Notes: generated by a model from the letters alone, not told the origin. 64,000 nucleotides of DNA from Brevibacterium jeotgali (GCF_900169175.1 NZ_FXZM01000005.1:62001-126000), one strand, 5' to 3'; positions 34,799 to 43,870 are shown, numbered from the stretch's first letter. Program-made: numbers and translations.

Positions 34799-35778
34799 CG
34801 CAGCACCGCTGTCGTCGAGCGACGGGCCACGAGCATCGGCCGGACCGTGGGCGGGACGGCGGGGAGTCCGTCGCCCGGCAGACCCAGCACGGTCCGGGCG
34901 CCGGCGGTCAGCGCCTCCGCCATGACTTCTGCGTCGAAGCCCAGCACCGTGGCGGGCGGACGGGTGAAGCGGACCGTGAGCGAATCGCCCAGGCCCACCG
35001 CGGACAGGTCGCGGGGCACGGCGAGACCCCGCTGACGGATGCCCTGGAACACCCCGTAGAGCTGGAGTCCGGACTGCACGATGACCGCCGTGCACGTGAG
35101 GTCCTTGAGGCGCAGCGCGGCGTCCGCGCCGCCGGACACCGATTTGGGGACCGGTGCGATCCAGTCGTCGAGCTCGTCGTTGAACCGCGCCATCGGATGC
35201 TCCGCGAGGAAGCGGGCCTGCAGCTGGTCCGCGAGCACACCCGAATCGTTGCAGATGAGGCCGATCCGCCGGTGCCCGATGGCAGACAGGTGGTCGAACG
35301 CGAGCGACAGCGCGCCGGTGAGATCGATGCGGGCCGCGACGAGCTCGTTGGGGTGGGGCAGCCGATCGTCCGTGTGGCTGGCGCCGGCGAATCGCACCAC
35401 CGGGATGTCCATCTCCAGCGGGGTGAGCATGGGGGTGATGACGAGCGCCGCGCCGGCGTCGACGACCGCCATGACCTCCGACAGATCCGCACCGATCGCC
35501 GGGGTCGCGGTGAGGACTCCGCGCTGCTGCAGTGCGGAGTCGACACGACTGAGCACATCGAGCTGCCAGTGCTCGGGGCGTGCGGGGACGCACACCGCTG
35601 CGAGGGGATGCTCCGTGCTGCGCAGCAGGGTCGAGCGCGAGTAGCCCAGGTCGGCCATCGCGGTGCGGACGCGCTGAGCCGTGGACTCCGCGACCGGACC
35701 GCGGTCGTTGAGGACGCGCGACACGGTCGACAGGGAGACCCCCGCCCGCTCCGCGATGTCCTCGACCGTGACGTTCAT
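34795..35778 (-). CDS. LacI-family transcriptional regulator (first of an overlapping pair)
   Basis: 327 aa. The helix-turn-helix is TVEDIAERAGVSLSTVSR and the hinge VRTAMADLGYSRS. The effector domain shows SAIGHRRIGLICND. It has a leaderless-type promoter (TAGGAT six bases before the ATG) and is divergent from the short-chain dehydrogenase, which is the most likely target. It overlaps the second LacI gene by 4 bp, so the two regulators are made from one message. Confidence 0.88.
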   Translation of the reverse strand: MNVTVEDIAERAGVSLSTVSRVLNDRGPVAESTAQRVRTAMADLGYSRSTLLRSTEHPLAAVCVPARPEHWQLDVLSRVDSALQQRGVLTATPAIGADLSEVMAVVDAGAALVITPMLTPLEMDIPVVRFAGASHTDDRLPHPNELVAARIDLTGALSLAFDHLSAIGHRRIGLICNDSGVLADQLQARFLAEHPMARFNDELDDWIAPVPKSVSGGADAALRLKDLTCTAVIVQSGLQLYGVFQGIRQRGLAVPRDLSAVGLGDSLTVRFTRPPATVLGFDAEVMAEALTAGARTVLGLPGDGLPAVPPTVRPMLVARRSTTAVLR

Positions 35779-35784
35779 ACCATC

Positions 35785-35790
35785 ATCCTA
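35785..35790 (-). promoter_or_regulatory. -10 box (TAGGAT) of the LacI pair
   Basis: TAGGAT lies six bases before the ATG at 35778 on the minus strand. No Shine-Dalgarno is present, so initiation is probably leaderless. Confidence 0.5.
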
Positions 35791-35903
35791 GAGCGCGGAG
35801 CAGTCCTACCGGCATGCGGACCGGACTCGCGCGGGTGGTCCGGGATGACGGATGATCGAGGTGTCCGCACCCCGGACGCATCCGTTCAGAAAGGGCCCCA
35901 CCC

Positions 35904-36695
35904 GTGTCAGATCTGCCGAACATCCCGTCCCTCTTCGACCTCGCCGAACGCACAGCCGTCGTGGTCGGCTCCGCGTCCGGCCTGGGCCGTGCGACCGCGG
36001 TGGGACTCGCCGACGCGGGTGCGCACGTCGTGTGCGCCGACCTCAACACGGACGGCGCCCGGGAGACGGCGCAGATCATCGCCGATCGCGGCGGTCGGGG
36101 CGAGGCGGTCGCCCTCGACATCACGTCGACGGAGAACGTCGAAGCCGTCGCGGAGCAGTTCGCCGACGCCCACGTGCTGGTCATGACCCCGGGCTTCAAC
36201 GTGCGGAAGACGATGGCTGCGACGACGGACGCGGAGTTCGACCGCGTCATCGACATCAACCTCAAGGGCACCTACCGGCTCATGCGCGCCTTCGGCACGC
36301 GGATGGCGGAGCGGGGACGGGGATCGATCGTCACGTTCGCCAGCTTCCGCGCACTCGTCATCGAGCCGGGCCAGGGTCTCTACGCCGCGGCGAAGGCGGG
36401 TGTCGTCCAGCTGACGAAGACGCTGGCCAGCGAACTGGGCGGATCAGGCGTGCGCGTGAACTCCATCCTGCCCGGCCCCTTCGAGACGCCGCTCACCGAA
36501 CAGATCAAGGCCGACCGCGAATGGTGGGACGCCTACGCGGAGAAGGGCACCCTGGGCCGCTGGGGAGTCCTGCACGAGATCGCGGGACCGGTCCTGTTCC
36601 TCGCGTCGGACGCGTCGTCGTACGTGACGGGCCATTCGCTGCTGGTGGACGGCGGCTGGATGGCGCAGGACGGGCGGTTCACCCCGCGGGTGTGA
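35904..36695 (+). CDS. Short-chain dehydrogenase/reductase
   Basis: 263 aa, GTG start with AGAAAGG upstream. The nucleotide-binding loop is VVGSASGLGRA, Asp42-Leu-Asn after the second strand suggests NAD preference, the catalytic Tyr/Lys pair is in GLYAAAKAGV, and Ser is in VTFASFR. The C-terminal GHSLLVDGGW is typical. The closest recognisable style is gluconate-5-dehydrogenase/3-oxoacyl reductase, but the substrate is unknown. It is monocistronic, divergent from two LacI regulators, and followed by a palindromic repeat element. In the family's NNAG segment the usual Asn-Ala-Gly reads TPGFN, a slight deviation. Confidence 0.88.
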   Translation: MSDLPNIPSLFDLAERTAVVVGSASGLGRATAVGLADAGAHVVCADLNTDGARETAQIIADRGGRGEAVALDITSTENVEAVAEQFADAHVLVMTPGFNVRKTMAATTDAEFDRVIDINLKGTYRLMRAFGTRMAERGRGSIVTFASFRALVIEPGQGLYAAAKAGVVQLTKTLASELGGSGVRVNSILPGPFETPLTEQIKADREWWDAYAEKGTLGRWGVLHEIAGPVLFLASDASSYVTGHSLLVDGGWMAQDGRFTPRV

Positions 36696-36719
36696 GTGGG
36701 GAGGCGCCCTGACGCGATC

Positions 36720-36781
36720 CACCCCGACTTTCATCACACCGCATATGAAAGAAGGTGTGCGGACTGATGAAAGTCGGGGTG
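36720..36781. repeat. Palindromic repeat element, copy A
   Basis: Perfect 17-bp outer arms (36720-36736 with 36765-36781) flank an inner stem CCGCA/TGCGG (36739-36743 with 36758-36762) and a 14-base loop TATGAAAGAAGGTG. A second copy at 62459-62521 shares the inner stem, almost the whole loop and the inner arms. Here it lies between convergent genes and could act as a terminator; copy B lies between divergent genes, so termination cannot be its only role. Confidence 0.85.
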
Positions 36782-36837
36782 ACCGTGAAGGCCCCGGGGA
36801 TCGCGGGCTGCGAACAGGGCCTGCGTCACAGCCTGCG

Positions 36838-37302
36838 TCAGGTCCCTGCCGGAGCGAACCTCGGCAGCGCCGCGTCGCCGTCCGTCTCGTGGAAGACGAC
36901 GGTGACGGGCAGTCCGATCCGCAGGTCGACCTCATCGACGTCGACGATGTTCGTCATCATCCGCACGCCCTCCTCGAGCTCGACGTACGCAAGCACGTAG
37001 GGCGGGCCGCCGGCGTAGGCGCCCAGTCCGCCGCGGCGCACGACGGTGAAGCTGTGGATCTCTCCCCTGCCGGAGGCCTCCTCCCACGTCACGTCGAGCG
37101 TGCCGCAGTGGGGGCAGAACTCGCGCGGGTACCAGGTGGGCTCGCTGCACGCGTCGCAGCGCGTGAAGAGGAGCCGCCCCTCCGTCGTCGCCTTCCAGAA
37201 GCCCGCGGTCTCCGCGCTGATGGGCGGAGTGGGCGCCGGCAGCTCGCTGCCGATCCGTGCGGCAGCCCCCGCCGCCGAGGTCGTCGTCGCGTCGGCCATC
37301 AT
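36838..37302 (-). CDS. Zn-ribbon/OB-fold (DUF35) protein, thiolase partner
   Basis: 154 aa. The rubredoxin-like zinc ribbon is CDACSEPTWYPREFCPHC (four Cys, ~49-66), followed by the OB fold with IHSFTVVRRGG. DUF35 proteins pair with thiolase-like lipid-transfer proteins or ketothiolases and probably bind acyl-CoA. The start overlaps the thiolase stop (ATGATG; either of two adjacent ATGs, at 37302 or 37299), so the pair is coupled. The 142 bp downstream contain the palindromic repeat. Confidence 0.9.
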   Translation of the reverse strand: MMADATTTSAAGAAARIGSELPAPTPPISAETAGFWKATTEGRLLFTRCDACSEPTWYPREFCPHCGTLDVTWEEASGRGEIHSFTVVRRGGLGAYAGGPPYVLAYVELEEGVRMMTNIVDVDEVDLRIGLPVTVVFHETDGDAALPRFAPAGT

Positions 37303-38456
37303 GCCTCCCGTCCGAGGATGAGCGTCGCAGAGCCCATCCGGGTTCCCAATGATCCGCCCGTGCCGTGTGCCAGTGCGATGTCGCAGTCGGGGACCTGCAC
37401 TGCGGGGTGAGCCTCTCCGCGCAGCTGGCGGACGGCTTCGAGGATCTTCGTCATGCCACCGCGGTTGACCGGGTGGTTGTTGCACAGTCCACCGCCGTCC
37501 GTGTTGAACGGCAGACCGCCGTCGGGGGCGCGCAGAGCGCCGGAGGCGACGAACGCGCCTCCCTGCCCCTTGGGGCAGAAGCCCAGGTCCTCGAGCGTCT
37601 CGATGACGGTGATCGTGAACGAGTCGTAGATCGAGGCGTAGTCGATGTCCGCGTGGCTGACCCCGGCCTCGGCGAAGGCCGCCGGTCCGGACCACACGGC
37701 TCCGGTGTGCGTGAGGTCGATCCTGCCGCCGGCCGCCGTCTTGGGCGCCTCGCCGTGGCCCAGCACCGGGACGGACTGCCGTTCCAGCCGCTTCGCGACC
37801 TCCGGACTCACGACGACCACGGCCCCGCCTCCGTCGGTGATGACGCAGCAGTCCAGTCGGTGCAGCGGGTCTGCGATGAGCGGCGAGTCCACGACGTCCT
37901 CGACCGTGACGACCTTCTGCAGCAGTGCGTTCGGATTGTGCTGCGCGTGGAGGGAGGCCGCGACCTTGACCTCCGCGAGCTGCTCCGCCGTCGTGCCGTA
38001 CTCGTGCATGTGCCGCTGGGCGGCGAGCGCGTACATCGCAGGCGTCGTCGTGCCGAAGACGTTCTCGAATGCGAACTCCGGCGCACGGTCGGTCACCGCG
38101 CCCCCTGCGAGCCCCTGGAGCGGAAGACCCGCGAGCGTCACGAGCGCGACCTCGCACTTGCCCGCCGCGATCGCCGCAGCCGCGTGACCGATGTGCGCCA
38201 CGTAGGACGACCCGCCGATGTCCGTCGAGTCGACGTACGTGAGGTTCAGTCCCATGTAGTCGGCCATCGACAGAGGACCGAAGCCGGGGGCGTCACCTGC
38301 GCAGAAGTACGCGTCGACGTCTGCGAACGTGAGGCCCGCATCGGCGAGTGCGCCTGCGGCGACCTCCGCATGGACGCGTTGGACGGACGTATCGGGGATC
38401 TTCCGCAGGGGGTGTTCGAACGCCCCCGCGATCATGGCCTGGCCGCGGATGCTCAC
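37299..38456 (-). CDS. Thiolase-like acyl-CoA acetyltransferase (SCP-x/lipid-transfer type)
   Basis: 385 aa from GTG at 38456, with AGGAG seven bases upstream. Thiolase fold: GGSSYVAHIGHAAAAIAAGK around the N-terminal half, YDSFTITVIETLEDLGFCPKG, then NTDGGGLCNNHPVNRGGM. The usual nucleophilic Cys position reads Ser (GGSSYV), as in many DUF35-linked thiolase-like proteins, so classical thiolysis is doubtful. The C-terminal Cys/His region is kept. It acts with the DUF35 protein on an acyl-CoA. The IclR gene lies upstream on the same strand, 103 bp away. Confidence 0.88.
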   Translation of the reverse strand: MSIRGQAMIAGAFEHPLRKIPDTSVQRVHAEVAAGALADAGLTFADVDAYFCAGDAPGFGPLSMADYMGLNLTYVDSTDIGGSSYVAHIGHAAAAIAAGKCEVALVTLAGLPLQGLAGGAVTDRAPEFAFENVFGTTTPAMYALAAQRHMHEYGTTAEQLAEVKVAASLHAQHNPNALLQKVVTVEDVVDSPLIADPLHRLDCCVITDGGGAVVVVSPEVAKRLERQSVPVLGHGEAPKTAAGGRIDLTHTGAVWSGPAAFAEAGVSHADIDYASIYDSFTITVIETLEDLGFCPKGQGGAFVASGALRAPDGGLPFNTDGGGLCNNHPVNRGGMTKILEAVRQLRGEAHPAVQVPDCDIALAHGTGGSLGTRMGSATLILGREA

Positions 38457-38559
38457 GCACGGACTCCTAGTGATCGATCGTTCAGTTATACGGAATAGTA
38501 CGGCACGCCGCACTCAGCGCGGAACCTCATGGGCCCACGGCCCGCACCGAGCGAGCCCC

Positions 38560-39291
38560 TCAGACGCTCTGCTCGATCACACGGGCATGCCTGGCCAGCA
38601 GCTCACCTGCACTGCACGGAGAGAACTCCGGGACCCTGCTGAGCGGGTACGAGATGGCGATGGCACCCACGGGGCGCCCCGCACCATCCCGGATCGGGGC
38701 GGCGACTCCGCCGATCCCCGGTCGCCACCGCCCCTGGATCACGGCGAATCCGCGATCGACTGCACGGTCGATGATCCGATGCAGATGTGCAAGGTCACCC
38801 GCCCGCTCGAGAAGAGCCTCCGGGTCGCCGAGGATCTGCTCGCGCTCAGCCGGCGGCACGGACGCCAGATAGGCTGCGCCGCTGGATGACGCATCCCACG
38901 GCACCCTCGTCCCTATCGACAGGGTCGTCCGGAGGTCCTGCCTGCTCTCTGCACGGAAGACGACCATGAGAGCCGCTCCCGACGGCACGAGCACATGCGT
39001 CGTCTCGCCCGTCTCATCACGGACCGCGTTGACAGCCTGCTGAGCCGCCTCGGAGAAGCTTCCCGATGGTCGCACGAAGGACACACCGAAGGTCGCGGCC
39101 ACCTTCCAGCGCCTGGAGTCCGGGAACTCCTCCTCCAACCACCCCGAGTCCGCGAGCGTGTGGATGATCCGAAACGTCGATGCCTTGGGAAGCTCCAGTC
39201 TCCTGGCCACGTCCGAGATCCCCAGCAGCGGCTCCTCCGCGAGCAGCTCCATGATGCGCACTGCCGATCGCACGCTCTGCACGTTCGTCAT
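38560..39291 (-). CDS. IclR-family transcriptional regulator
   Basis: 243 aa from ATG at 39291. The helix-turn-helix lies within LGISDVARRLELPKASTFRI, followed by the IclR effector domain (~75-240; ASSSGAAYLASVP, FAVIQGRWRPGIGGVAAPI). It is divergent from the TRAP transporter genes. The 270-bp gap holds a good promoter and a 15-bp palindrome for the transporter operon. It is thus the likely local repressor or activator of transporter and thiolase genes, responding to a carboxylate or its CoA ester. Confidence 0.92.
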   Translation of the reverse strand: MTNVQSVRSAVRIMELLAEEPLLGISDVARRLELPKASTFRIIHTLADSGWLEEEFPDSRRWKVAATFGVSFVRPSGSFSEAAQQAVNAVRDETGETTHVLVPSGAALMVVFRAESRQDLRTTLSIGTRVPWDASSSGAAYLASVPPAEREQILGDPEALLERAGDLAHLHRIIDRAVDRGFAVIQGRWRPGIGGVAAPIRDGAGRPVGAIAISYPLSRVPEFSPCSAGELLARHARVIEQSV

Positions 39292-39370
39292 CTCGCGCCC
39301 CCTCCGCTCTTCCCGACCTCGACACTCGCGCCTTCGACAGGAGCGCCGCAACCGCACGGGTGTGACGCAC

Positions 39371-39400
39371 TTGGCAGTGGGCGATCCATCTTGCTAGTAT
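39371..39400 (+). promoter_or_regulatory. Promoter of the TRAP transporter operon
   Basis: TTGGCA (39371-39376), an 18-base spacer, then TAGTAT (39395-39400). Both boxes are close to sigma-70/HrdB consensus. The predicted start is near 39407, giving a ~155-base leader. Confidence 0.6.
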
Positions 39401-39409
39401 CCCATTCGT

Positions 39410-39424
39410 TGAAACAGTGTTTCA
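39410..39424 (+). promoter_or_regulatory. 15-bp palindrome TGAAACA-G-TGTTTCA, probable IclR operator
   Basis: Perfect 7-bp arms around one central G. Size and layout match IclR-family operators (15-bp palindromes such as TGGAAATNATTTCCA). It lies just after the predicted transcription start of the transporter operon, a repressor position. Confidence 0.6.
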
Positions 39425-39561
39425 CGCCTGACACGGGGCAGAGATGCCACTGGATCCATGACGCGAACACCAGACACAGGACAGCGCTGCGGACACGCCC
39501 GTGGCACGCACCCTCACCGGTGGCCGACGTCCTTGCCCCGCAACCTCGATCGGACCCCTCC

Positions 39562-41586
39562 ATGACTGCACGAACCGCCTCCCCTGCCGCAGAGGAGATC
39601 ACCGATGCGGATGCGACAGACGGCCGTGTGACACTGCCGTGGAAGGTCGTCATCGTCGGCCTCACCCTCGCGGGCGTGCTCGTGGCCATGAATCAGATCT
39701 TCTTCTGGAATCCGGGGGGACTCTCCCTGCTGAGGAACGCGTACCTCTACTACGTCCTGGCGGCGTTCCTGCCGATCGTCTTCCTCGTCTTCCCCGCGGC
39801 GAGGCGGCAGCGGGGACGACCCCTGCCGCTGTACGACATCGCCCTGGCCGCGGTTGCGCTCGTGGTCTGCGTCTTCTTCGGGTACAACGGCGAGAACATC
39901 GTGAACCTGGGCTGGGACTACGCGTCACCCGCCCTCGGCACAGTCGCATCCTTCGTCCTGTGGGCGCTCGTGCTCGACGCGCTGCGCCGCACCGCGGGCC
40001 TCGTGGTGACGATCATCGCGCTGGCGTTCTCGCTGTACCCACTGGTCGCAGATGTCATTCCGATCGGCTTCCTGCGCGGTATCCCGTTCGATCTCAGGAC
40101 TGCGGCGCAGGTCCACGCGATGGGGGCGGACTCGATCATGGGACTGCCGCTGCAGACTGCTGGTTCTCTGCTCATCGGCTTCCTCGTCTTCGGTGTGGCG
40201 CTCCAGCAGACTGGCGGAGGAAGGTTCTTCTACGACCTCGCGCAGTCGGTCTTCGGCCGCTTCCGCGGTGGCTCCGCCAAGGTCTCCGTCATCTCGTCGG
40301 GCTTCATGGGCATGATGTCCGGTTCCGCCGTGTCGAACGTGCTCACCACAGGACCGATGACCATCCCCGCCATGAAGCGGAGCGGCTTCCCGGGCCGGTA
40401 CGCCGCGGGCGTCGAGGCGACCGCCGCGACCGGTGGCACGATCACTCCACCCATCATGGGCGCCGCGGCCTTCCTCATGGTCTCCTTCGTCGGCGTCCCC
40501 TATGCGGAAGTCGCCCTGGCCGCTGCGATCCCTGCACTGCTGTACTTCTTGGGGATCTTCATCCAGGTCGACGCCTTCTCAGCGAAGACGGGGCTGCGCG
40601 GCATGCGCCGTGACCTGCTCCCACGGGTCGGTCGAGTCCTCTTCGACGGATGGCCATACCTCACAGCTCTCATCGGACTCATCGTCCTGATGGTCGTCTC
40701 CCGCAATGAGACTCAGGCCCCGTACTTCGTCATCGCGTTCCTCCTCGTCGTGGAGTGCACGAAGTTCGTCCTCGCCGGTGATGTGAAGCGGCTGCCGGGC
40801 ATGCTCTTCGACTTCGTCTATGCCTCGGGCCGGACGATCGCGGAGATCATCGGGATCATCGCAGGAGTCGGCCTGATCGTCGGTGGCCTGTCGATGACAG
40901 GCGTCTCCCTGTCGCTGGCACGCGAACTCGTCGCGCTCGTCGACGGCAACCTCATCCTCATCCTCATAGCCGGCGCTGTCACATCGTTCGTCCTCGGCAT
41001 GGGCATGACGGTCTCTGCCGTCTACGTCTTCCTTGCGATCGTGATGGCCCCGGCGCTGACAGAGCTCGGCATCAACCCCATCGCCGCACACCTGTTCGTC
41101 ATCTACTGGGCAACCGTCTCCTACATCACCCCACCGGTGGCACTCGCCTCGTTCGCCGCGGCGAACATCGCACGAACGCCACCGATGGCGACATCGCTCA
41201 CAGCCATGCGCCTGGGATCGGTGAAGTACATCATCCCCTTCGCCTTCGTGCTCAACCCGGCTCTCGTCGCTCAGGACTCGAGCGTCGCGGAGATCCTGTA
41301 CACCGCCGGCTTCGCGACAGCTGGAGTCTTCTTCCTGGGATGTGCTTTCGAGGGCTGGATGACGGGGGTCGGACGACGACTCCCGATGATCTCGCGCGTT
41401 CTGCTCGTGGTCTCAGGACTGGCGACCCTGGCGCCGGAACTCCTGTCGAGCACCCTCGGGCTGGCGTGTTCAGTCCTGATCATGAGCGTCACCCGCTTCT
41501 ACAACGCGGGCGGTGCACTCGATCAGCCGGCTGAGCCTGTGCCCGCCCCCGCAGTACACCCCGAACCGGGCGCGCAGCGCCCCTGA
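39562..41586 (+). CDS. TRAP transporter fused permease subunit (TAXI type)
   Basis: 674 aa from ATG at 39562; the ribosome-binding site is poor. About 16-18 TM helices: an N-terminal set (~25-190) corresponding to the small DctQ-like part, then the large DctM-like part with FMGMMSGSAVSNVLTTGPMTIP and EATAATGGTITPPIMGAAAF, and near the end YWATVSYITPPVALASF. Fused permeases of this kind work with a TAXI binding protein, encoded 16 bp downstream, and import carboxylates with a sodium gradient. Substrate unknown. Expression is probably governed by the divergent IclR protein. Confidence 0.93.
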   Translation: MTARTASPAAEEITDADATDGRVTLPWKVVIVGLTLAGVLVAMNQIFFWNPGGLSLLRNAYLYYVLAAFLPIVFLVFPAARRQRGRPLPLYDIALAAVALVVCVFFGYNGENIVNLGWDYASPALGTVASFVLWALVLDALRRTAGLVVTIIALAFSLYPLVADVIPIGFLRGIPFDLRTAAQVHAMGADSIMGLPLQTAGSLLIGFLVFGVALQQTGGGRFFYDLAQSVFGRFRGGSAKVSVISSGFMGMMSGSAVSNVLTTGPMTIPAMKRSGFPGRYAAGVEATAATGGTITPPIMGAAAFLMVSFVGVPYAEVALAAAIPALLYFLGIFIQVDAFSAKTGLRGMRRDLLPRVGRVLFDGWPYLTALIGLIVLMVVSRNETQAPYFVIAFLLVVECTKFVLAGDVKRLPGMLFDFVYASGRTIAEIIGIIAGVGLIVGGLSMTGVSLSLARELVALVDGNLILILIAGAVTSFVLGMGMTVSAVYVFLAIVMAPALTELGINPIAAHLFVIYWATVSYITPPVALASFAAANIARTPPMATSLTAMRLGSVKYIIPFAFVLNPALVAQDSSVAEILYTAGFATAGVFFLGCAFEGWMTGVGRRLPMISRVLLVVSGLATLAPELLSSTLGLACSVLIMSVTRFYNAGGALDQPAEPVPAPAVHPEPGAQRP

Positions 41587-41602
41587 GAAAACGGAGCAAG
41601 CA

Positions 41603-42739
41603 ATGGTCATGAAGAAATCCACACTCACCGCGACAGCCGTGCTGGCGACGGCAGCCTTCACCCTCTCCGCATGCGGGGGCGGCTCGGCGAGCACGTCCGC
41701 CTCGGGAGACGACGGCCTCCCCGACACCATGGTGTGGTCCACCTACCCGGTGGGCACCACCACCTACAACGATCTCGCCGCAGTCGCAGAGATGGTCACG
41801 AGCGACATGGAGAAGCAGGTCCGCATCACTCCGTCCGATACAGCGATCGGCCGCATGACCCCCCTCCTCGAGGGCCAGGCCCAGTTCTCGCGCACGGGCG
41901 ACGAGTACATCTTCTCCTTCGAGGCCGACCACGACTTCGCCCAGGAGGGGCAGGGGCCTCACGACACCCGCGTCGCGTACCCCGTGGAGGCACGACAGGG
42001 CTTCACCGTCCTCGACGACTCCGATGTCGAGACGTTCGCCGACCTCGAGGGCATGCGGGTGCCGAATGTCACGGCGAATCCATCGGTCAACCAGAAGATC
42101 GATGCACTCCTGGCCTACGGCGGTCTCACCCGTGACGACGTGGAAGAGGTCGATGTCGCCTACGGTGACCAGCCGAACGCCCTCGACAACGGCCAGGTCG
42201 ATGTCATCTTCTACGGGCTGTACGGCTCGCCCCTCTTCGAGCTCGCGGAGTCGAAGGGCGTCCGCGTGCTCTCGATGGACGACGACTCCGAGGAAGCCCT
42301 CGAGCGCCTCGAGAACGTCTCGCCCGTGCTGCGGATCGGTGAGTTCGAGAACGGGCCCGGGATGGAAGAGGGAGAGATGGTCCAGACTCTCATGTACCCC
42401 CTCCCCGTGGTCGCGATGGAGGACACCTCCGCGGAGGCGGTCGAAGAGCTCGTCACCGGATTCGTCGACAATTTCGAAAGCTACGAGACGACGACACCCA
42501 CGACGCCTGACTGGGCACTGGACGCGGTGCCGAAGGTTCCGTCGGTCGTCCCCTACCATGAGGGCCTCATCGCGTACCTCGAGAGCGTCGGCGAGTGGTC
42601 CGAGGAGAGCCAGGCCGCCAACGACGAGCTCCTGGAGCGAGGCGAGGAGCTCGACGAGCTGTGGGAGCGCTACGTCGCGGAAGCCGACGAGGTGGATCAC
42701 GAGTCCTGGAACGAGTTCAAGGACTCAGAACTCGGCTGA
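41603..42739 (+). CDS. TAXI-family TRAP transporter solute-binding lipoprotein
   Basis: 378 aa from ATG at 41603, with GGAG seven bases upstream. Lipoprotein signal: MKKSTLTATAVLATAAFTLS then Cys24 (LSACGGG). The mature protein is a TAXI-type binding fold (STYPVGTTTYNDLAAVAEMV; LEGQAQFSRTGDEYIF; VDVIFYGLYGSPLFELAE) and ends in a Glu/Asp-rich helix. It captures the substrate outside the membrane and passes it to the fused permease upstream. A strong terminator follows, so permease and binding protein form a two-gene operon. Confidence 0.93.
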   Translation: MVMKKSTLTATAVLATAAFTLSACGGGSASTSASGDDGLPDTMVWSTYPVGTTTYNDLAAVAEMVTSDMEKQVRITPSDTAIGRMTPLLEGQAQFSRTGDEYIFSFEADHDFAQEGQGPHDTRVAYPVEARQGFTVLDDSDVETFADLEGMRVPNVTANPSVNQKIDALLAYGGLTRDDVEEVDVAYGDQPNALDNGQVDVIFYGLYGSPLFELAESKGVRVLSMDDDSEEALERLENVSPVLRIGEFENGPGMEEGEMVQTLMYPLPVVAMEDTSAEAVEELVTGFVDNFESYETTTPTTPDWALDAVPKVPSVVPYHEGLIAYLESVGEWSEESQAANDELLERGEELDELWERYVAEADEVDHESWNEFKDSELG

Positions 42740-42752
42740 TCGGCGAGGTGAT

Positions 42753-42796
42753 CCGTCAGGGGTGCGGGGACGAGTTCTGCCCCACACCCCTGACGG
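42753..42796. terminator. Bidirectional terminator after the TRAP operon
   Basis: A 17-bp stem with one mismatch (42753-42769 with 42780-42796) closes a 10-base loop. It lies between the transporter operon and the converging rlmB gene. Confidence 0.75.
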
Positions 42797-42847
42797 CTGC
42801 CTCCGCCGTCACGTCCGCAGCGATCTGCAGACGCACAGCCTCGCGGC

Positions 42848-43804
42848 TCAGCGCTTCTTCTCTCCCCGCGCCCGCGCGATCTCGTACAGGCTCACCGCAG
42901 CCGCGACGCCGGCATTGAGCGATTCCGTGGACGACACGATCGGGATGGACACGACCTGATCGCAGGCTTCGCGCACCAGGCGGGACAGCCCCTTGCCCTC
43001 TGACCCGACGACGACGCAGACGGGCGAGTCCGCCAGCCCCAGCCCGGGCAGGGACACGTCACCGTCCATGTCGAGTCCCAGCACGAACACGCCCTGCTTC
43101 TTGAGCTCCTGCAGCGAGCGGGTCAGGTTGACGACCTGTGCCACAGGGATGCGAGCCGCGGCTCCTGCGGATGTCTTCCACGCTGCGGCCGTCATGGAGG
43201 CGGCTCTGCGTTCCGGGACGATGACGCCGTGCCCGCCGAACGCAGCGGCCGAACGCACGATCGCGCCCAGGTTCCGCGGGTCCGTGATCCCGTCGAGCGC
43301 GACCAGCAGCGGCGTCTCCAGTCGGCCGGCGGCGCGCGACAGCAGATCATTCGGATCCGCGTACTCGTAGGGAGGCACCTGCAGTGCGATGCTCTGGTGG
43401 ATCGCGTTGTCCGTGAGCCGGTCGAGGTCCGCCCTGCTCGCCTCGAGCATCACGATCCCGCGGTCTGCTGCGAGCGCGACCGCTTCCGTCATCCGGTCGT
43501 CCGCGTCCGGCCGCCCCACGATGTAGAGCGCGGTGGCAGGCACGCCCTCACGCAGAGCTTCGAGGACGGCATTGCGGCCTGCGACGGTGTCCTTGCCGGC
43601 TTCCTTCTTCCGCCGCTGCGACTGCTGCTTCCGCTGCTCCTTCTCCTTCTCGTGATCGTTCTTATAGGCCTTGTGGTAGACCCGGTCCTCCGCCTTCGGA
43701 GTGGGCCCCTTCCCCTCGAGCTTGCGGCGGCCCAGGCCGCCGGTCCCCTTCTGAGGGCCCTTCTTGGTCTTGCGGACTGCTCCGCTGCGTGGTTTAGGTG
43801 GCAT
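42848..43804 (-). CDS. rlmB: 23S rRNA (guanosine-2'-O)-methyltransferase RlmB
   Basis: 318 aa. The first ~65 residues are strongly basic ([18 protein letters not shown] and [18 protein letters not shown]), probably for rRNA contact. An L30e-like substrate-binding domain follows (~70-145). The SpoU knot domain has [30 protein letters not shown] and [18 protein letters not shown]. It methylates G2251 (E. coli numbering) in the peptidyl-transferase loop. The ATG has AGGAGA upstream. It follows cysS by 66 bp, the order also known from mycobacteria. Confidence 0.93.
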   Translation of the reverse strand: MPPKPRSGAVRKTKKGPQKGTGGLGRRKLEGKGPTPKAEDRVYHKAYKNDHEKEKEQRKQQSQRRKKEAGKDTVAGRNAVLEALREGVPATALYIVGRPDADDRMTEAVALAADRGIVMLEASRADLDRLTDNAIHQSIALQVPPYEYADPNDLLSRAAGRLETPLLVALDGITDPRNLGAIVRSAAAFGGHGVIVPERRAASMTAAAWKTSAGAAARIPVAQVVNLTRSLQELKKQGVFVLGLDMDGDVSLPGLGLADSPVCVVVGSEGKGLSRLVREACDQVVSIPIVSSTESLNAGVAAAVSLYEIARARGEKKR

Positions 43805-43870
43805 GGTGTCTCCTCTTCCGAGGGTTGATGGAGAGAATCGTCGTGGTGGCTCGACCGGCGCGTGTGCGCG

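Noticed and set aside
36745-36790. Short peptide MKEGVR(T/S)DES encoded in both palindromic elements
   Set aside because: The frame is open in both copies, but there is no ribosome-binding site, and the sequence is explained by the hairpin. Two synonymous differences are too few to argue for coding.
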